Shown piece by piece: positions 60,707 through 64,000 of a DNA stretch of 64,000 nt. Position numbers and translations under genes: made by a program. Positions within the stretch are counted from its first letter, which is position 1. Each line of letters starts with the position of its first letter. The stretch covers positions 12,459 to 76,458 of the forward strand of contig CAZYEX010000147.1 of NCBI GenBank assembly GCA_964646605.1, in the 5' to 3' direction. The notes under the pieces are model-generated. The model did no database searches. It saw nothing but the letters and a program-made list of their open reading frames with translations, and was not told the DNA's origin. The stretch comes from SBAX01 sp964646605 (GTDB lineage: Bacteria > Planctomycetota > Phycisphaerae > UBA1845).

Positions 60707-61005
60707 AGAAGAAACGCAAGCCGTTCACTGAGATGACGACGAAGGAACTCGCCGACGCCACGCGGGAGTTCGACCGGGAGTTCATCGCGGACACGTTCCT
60801 GCCGTTGGATGCTGAGGCCAAGAGACGAAACGCTCACGCACGGCGCAAGCGCGGCCGACCGCTGCGGGGCAAAGGGGCGAAGGTTGTGTCGGTCACCGTC
60901 GAGCGCACGATCCTCGATCAAGCCGACGCCTTCGCCCGCAAGCACCACCTCACCCGCGCCGCCCTGGTCGAAATGGGTCTGCGGATGGTGATGCGGGCGG
61001 GGTGA
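60703..61005 (+). CDS. Ribbon-helix-helix antitoxin partner of the BrnT-like toxin
   Basis: A 100-residue basic protein. The N-terminal half (FTEMTTKELADATREFDREFIADTFLPLDAEAKRR) is helical and would wrap the toxin. Residues 62-100 (VVSVTVERTILDQADAFARKHHLTRAALVEMGLRMVM) are a ribbon-helix-helix DNA-binding domain that could bind the palindrome at 60413. Its position as second gene with ATGA coupling matches brnTA operons. Confidence 0.8.
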   Translation: MKKKRKPFTEMTTKELADATREFDREFIADTFLPLDAEAKRRNAHARRKRGRPLRGKGAKVVSVTVERTILDQADAFARKHHLTRAALVEMGLRMVMRAG

Positions 61006-61187
61006 GGGGCAATAGCGACTCGCGGGGGCGAACGCATGGGCACCGGTCCGACCGGTCGTCGTTCGGCGGCGCTTGTGTTTGCTTCGACTCCTTGTACCTC
61101 GAAATCCCTGGACCCGACGGATTTCCCCGTTATGTTTGACTCGTCGCTCTGGTAGCGTTAGGGTGCCCGTTTCCGTGTGGGTGCGTA

Positions 61188-61970
61188 ATGGACGACCAAC
61201 CAGCACAATCCAGTTCCAAGCCAACGATGGAGATTTCGTTGACTCCCTTTCTGACCAACTTGCTAAAGCCATCTGCTGATTATCTCGGCAAGGAACTCCG
61301 CTCCTATCTGCAAAGCACGATCGAACAATGGAAGGAACATCGAAGATCTGAAAACCTCCGCCACCACATTGGAACCGCCGCAAAGCGCATGAACCCGCAG
61401 GGCGAATCCAAGGTTCGCGACAGGGACGGACTCGAACGCATGGAATTGTTTGAAGACTGGGTGTCCGGTGCCCAAGATGTGGACCCCATGGAGGCGGAAC
61501 TGTCGCAGATTTGGTGCGAGTTGCTGTGTGAGATTGCGAAGGGCGCTCGACCGACGAGGCTCTTACTCACGGTTCTGAGACAGCTTGACGGCGAAAGCGC
61601 TCGCGTGCTGCTTCGTTTGCGAGACGATCGGAGGTTCAGGGCGAGGGACAGTCGAACCGCCTATCACATGAGGCACCTCTCGCATCTTGAACTGGTGGAA
61701 GAGCATAACCACCTGTGGGTTCTCGCGGTCCCTGTGGCGGGCGTGCTCGCGGTAGTGTTGTCGTTGCGTCTAGTGAATCCGTCGACATTCGCGAGCTGGC
61801 AAAGCTATGGAGATGTGCTCAAGTTTTTTGTGGATAGGCTACCTGCGTTGGTGATTTCCGTTCTATTGCTGGGTGGACTCACGCTCTCACTGATTGCCTG
61901 GCTCCCGAAGTGGTGCCTTTCTTGGCTCGATAAGGATTTGGTCCATTATGCGAAATCGGAGCAACCTTGA
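61188..61970 (+). CDS. Membrane protein resembling DUF4393 (Abi-alpha)
   Basis: A 260-residue protein. Residues 1-165 are soluble and helical (LTPFLTNLLKPSADYLGKELRSYLQS, IWCELLCEIAKGARPTRLLLTVLRQLD, YHMRHLSHLELVEEHNHLW), and two membrane helices follow (about 175-195 and 222-245) before a short tail. The layout recalls the DUF4393/Abi-alpha proteins linked to phage abortive infection, though the usual central motif is not clear to me, so the call is tentative. The stop is overlapped by the TTG start of the next gene. The cassette appears less GC-rich than the surrounding genes, which suggests transfer. Confidence 0.5.
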   Translation: MDDQPAQSSSKPTMEISLTPFLTNLLKPSADYLGKELRSYLQSTIEQWKEHRRSENLRHHIGTAAKRMNPQGESKVRDRDGLERMELFEDWVSGAQDVDPMEAELSQIWCELLCEIAKGARPTRLLLTVLRQLDGESARVLLRLRDDRRFRARDSRTAYHMRHLSHLELVEEHNHLWVLAVPVAGVLAVVLSLRLVNPSTFASWQSYGDVLKFFVDRLPALVISVLLLGGLTLSLIAWLPKWCLSWLDKDLVHYAKSEQP

Positions 61971-62398
61971 ACTTGCCGTTCGACGTTGATCGCGCACTTG
62001 AAGGGTTGACCAAAGTCACCCTTAGAGGTGGCGTTGTCGGGAAAGTTACGTTCTCGGTAGTGGCTGTTTCGCTGGCACTCGCGGGTATCGCGTGGGCAGG
62101 GAACAACATTTGGCTCTCGGTCGGCGCGCTTGGTGCCGTTTTCGTTTTTGCGTTTGTGATGCTATGGCGCTTGATAAGCTTCGCGGACCGAAATCCGCAG
62201 GCAGCCCTCCTTGAAGGAGCTGAATTCTTGGTGCATGAACAAATCGTGCATGCCAGTAAGTCAGGCTCGGTGTTATCGCTAGGATCTGTGATCCAAGTCC
62301 AACCTGAGCCCATTGAGGGACCTGCAGCCAACCGAGAACTCGCTCTAGTTCCCGACCAAGCACTACCTTCCCTTGAGAACAAGGGAGGGCAGCAGTGA
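61967..62398 (+). CDS. Small two-helix membrane protein of the accessory cassette
   Basis: A 143-residue protein with two membrane helices (about 22-44 and 47-70) and a soluble C-terminal half (DRNPQAALLEGAEFLVHEQIVHASKSGSV). I do not recognise a family. The start is a TTG at 61967 with GGAG upstream, overlapping the preceding TGA; its own TGA overlaps the next start as TGATG. Tight overlap on both sides indicates that the three products are made together. Confidence 0.6.
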   Translation: MNLPFDVDRALEGLTKVTLRGGVVGKVTFSVVAVSLALAGIAWAGNNIWLSVGALGAVFVFAFVMLWRLISFADRNPQAALLEGAEFLVHEQIVHASKSGSVLSLGSVIQVQPEPIEGPAANRELALVPDQALPSLENKGGQQ

Positions 62399-62670
62399 TG
62401 GCTTCCCTTTACCACGTTTTTCTCCGTCCCAAACCAGATGTTTCCAAGGCCCAGGTAGAAAAGGTAATGAACCTGGCCATCGATTGGTACAGATACTCTG
62501 AGTACTGCTGGGTGGTCAAAACCACTTCGGATGCAGCAAAGTGGCAGACTCGCCTCAAGCCCTTGGTTGAACCCGAGGGAACTCTCCTGATATTGAGGCT
62601 TGACTCGTCACAACGACAAGGCTGGATTGCAAAGGGGTTCTGGGAGTGGCTGCAGCGTGACGACACATAG
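62398..62670 (+). CDS. Cas2/SinR-like small protein
   Basis: A 90-residue ferredoxin-fold-like protein. The pattern W(Y/x)R...S.(Y)CWVVKTTSDAAKWQTRLKPLVEPEGTLLILRL...GW...GFWEWL follows the layout of SinR-like and Cas2-like small proteins (beta-alpha-beta-beta-alpha-beta with a terminal aromatic motif). The N-terminal strand (SLYHVFLRP) lacks the Asp that Cas2 nucleases use, so it is probably a structural or signalling relative. A GTG three bases upstream is also possible; GGGAGGG fits either. It is the last gene of the three-gene cassette. Confidence 0.55.
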   Translation: MASLYHVFLRPKPDVSKAQVEKVMNLAIDWYRYSEYCWVVKTTSDAAKWQTRLKPLVEPEGTLLILRLDSSQRQGWIAKGFWEWLQRDDT

Positions 62671-63279
62671 GGATCCTATGCTATGAAGTCGATGGCGCTG
62701 TGAGGGTACAATGGGGGGTTGCGCGCCGAGGATCCTGTCCCACCATTCGAGTTTCATTTCTCGCAGAACGAAGTATCCCAGGGTGTCCCGACGCTGGTCT
62801 TCCTTGGGCGGGGTTGCGGTGTTGGGGACAGGGATCGGGTGTCACCGGGCTTGCGCCCGGTGCTCTTCTATGAAAGCCCGTGTCGTGTCAAGGAGGTTGC
62901 ACGCACAATCCTCTTTTCTTTTTGAGGCGGTTCGGTCGGCGACGAGGTCGCCGGGACCGGCGGGCGGTCGAGAATGGGCCCGCAGGTCGCTCGTCGGAAC
63001 TCGCCCGCCGCAGCCCGGCGGCCGGCGTTCCGATCGTCGACGATCCATCGGACTCTTGGGTCCGGACGTTCCCGTTTTCCTTTCCGCAGACGTCGCCGCC
63101 GGTGTCCCCTTCTTCTATCCGAGCGTCTCCCGTCTTTCGACGAGATAGCCCACTTGGGTGCTTCGAGAATGCAACGGCTGCCCCATCTGACTTCGAGCCT
63201 CGTACCACCAGCCCAAGAGCACCTCGAGCTCACCGTCGCCAGCCTTCACGGGACCGCAGCTTCGCAACGCCTGCGTCGC
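62671..63279. other. Gene-free stretch before the IS110 element
   Basis: Open frames here are short, Arg/Pro/Ser-rich and lack family motifs. It holds a perfect hairpin CACCGGGC-TTGC-GCCCGGTG at 62843-62862, whose core GGGC-TTGC-GCCC also occurs at 1796-1815. A CT-rich patch (CCTCTTTTCTTTTTG, 62910-62924) follows. The right end of the IS110 element should fall in the last part before 63280, but I cannot place it. Confidence 0.5.
62843..62862. repeat. REP-like hairpin with TTGC loop
   Basis: CACCGGGC-TTGC-GCCCGGTG, an eight-base perfect stem. The core is shared with the hairpin at 1796-1815, more than 60 kb away. Confidence 0.6.
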
Positions 63280-64000
63280 TTACGCGGCCTGCGCCGCCGT
63301 CATCTCGTGGTACAACCAACGCATCCAGCGATTGGCCACCGCCGCCGCGATCACGCTCCCCGGTTTCCCGGCTTGACGCAGTTGGTTCGCCAACGCCGAC
63401 CATCGCGGATCGTAGCGCTTCAAGCGATGAGCGGCTTCGATCAACACGCTCCGCAGATCGCGGTTGCAGGCCCGGATCAAACCCGCGTCCGCCTGTCGAG
63501 ATCCGCTCGACGCATTCCACGGCGTCAACCCGCAAAATCGCGCCAACTGTTTGCCGGAGCGAAAGCGGTCGAAACGCCCCACTTCGGCGCGGAGCACCCA
63601 GGCCGTCACCGGTCCCACCCCCGGAAGGGTCATTAACTTTTGCACCACCGCGTCGTCCTGCGTCACCACTTCCAGGCGTCGCTCGACGGCCTGGACGTCG
63701 CCGTTGAGTTGCTGCAACCGGTCCAGATGTCGATCGAGAATCCAACGACTTTGCTCGGGAAGGTCGACGTCCCGCATCCACTGAAACCACGCCACCCCCC
63801 AACGCGGGGCGGCGCAACCTCGACGGTGGGCACGCAAGAGCGCCCGAACCCGCAACTTTACGTTCCGTCGCTCGTTGACCAACTGACGACGGTAACGAAC
63901 CAAGCGACGCAACTCGCGGATCGCCTGCGGCGCCAACCACACCTTGGGGACGTACCCCACACGCTCCAAGTCCGCCAACAGCCGAGCGTCGGAATAGTCC
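63280..64000 (-). mobile_element. IS110-family transposase, C-terminal part (cut by window end)
   Basis: The minus-strand frame is open to the window edge (about 240 residues visible, with DYSDARLLADLERVGY at the edge). It carries the end of the DEDD/RuvC-like part, a helical linker, and the full Transposase_20 (IS116/IS110/IS902) domain: MTLPGVGPVTAWVLRAEVG, RFRSGKQLARFCGLTP, the serine region NASSGSRQADAG and NRDLRSVLIEAAHRL. IS110 enzymes recombine DNA with a serine and DEDD site, guided in characterised members by a bridge RNA from the element's non-coding end. The 5' end lies outside the window. Confidence 0.93.

Overview
This GC-rich window most likely comes from a planctomycete, probably close to Phycisphaerae. 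The support is: a membrane protein ending in the CxxCGYDLRG...CPECG zinc-ribbon typical of that phylum; a prepilin-like protein with a long FTLIELLVVIAIIALLIAILLPSL-type leader; secreted FG-GAP/ASPIC, thrombospondin-3 and MopE-like proteins; an EF-hand/dockerin-like tail; a RAYT transposase with its REP hairpins; and many intergenic mini-hairpins. I recognise no rRNA, tRNA or CRISPR array. The species is inference.

Layout. 1-0.8 kb: start of an SMC/RecF-like ATPase (cut by the window edge) behind a small overlapping gene. 0.8-1.8 kb: gene-free, full of REP-like repeats. 1.8-13.4 kb: mostly housekeeping (PIN-TRAM protein, MATE exporter, HAD phosphatase, aspS, glyQS), with a zinc alcohol dehydrogenase and a hicBA toxin-antitoxin pair. 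13.4-14.1 kb: RAYT flanked by three REPs. 14-26.9 kb: secreted and surface proteins (FG-GAP, Flp pilin, a 1,679-residue MopE-like protein, a TSP3 protein), two paralogous alpha/beta hydrolases and a methyltransferase.

26.9-46.4 kb is the centre of interest. It is one minus-strand run of seven genes, nearly all overlapping: PKS (tandem NPD-KS-AT-ACP-KR-DH), PKS (KS-AT-ACP-DH-PPTase), free ACP, alkaline-phosphatase-superfamily hydrolase, alpha/beta hydrolase, B12-binding radical SAM enzyme and a second radical SAM enzyme. Together the two PKS proteins carry a full reductive set (KR, DH, flavin enoyl-reductase-like domains) plus their own phosphopantetheinyl transferase. They resemble PUFA-synthase or heterocyst-glycolipid type iterative synthases. 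The following enzymes suggest release and radical modification of a lipid. The product is unknown.

46.5-53.9 kb: a secreted beta-repeat protein, queD coupled to two tandem cyclophilin-FKBP fusion isomerases, a prepilin-like protein, and a small cysteine-rich secreted peptide behind a near-consensus promoter. 54-60 kb: an MFS-acyltransferase fusion overlapping pgi, then a convergent SWIM-SNF2 helicase. 60.4-64 kb: an accessory patch with a BrnT-like toxin and ribbon-helix-helix antitoxin, an overlapping three-gene cassette (membrane protein resembling DUF4393, small membrane protein, Cas2/SinR-like protein) that looks less GC-rich than its surroundings, and an IS110-family transposase cut by the window end.
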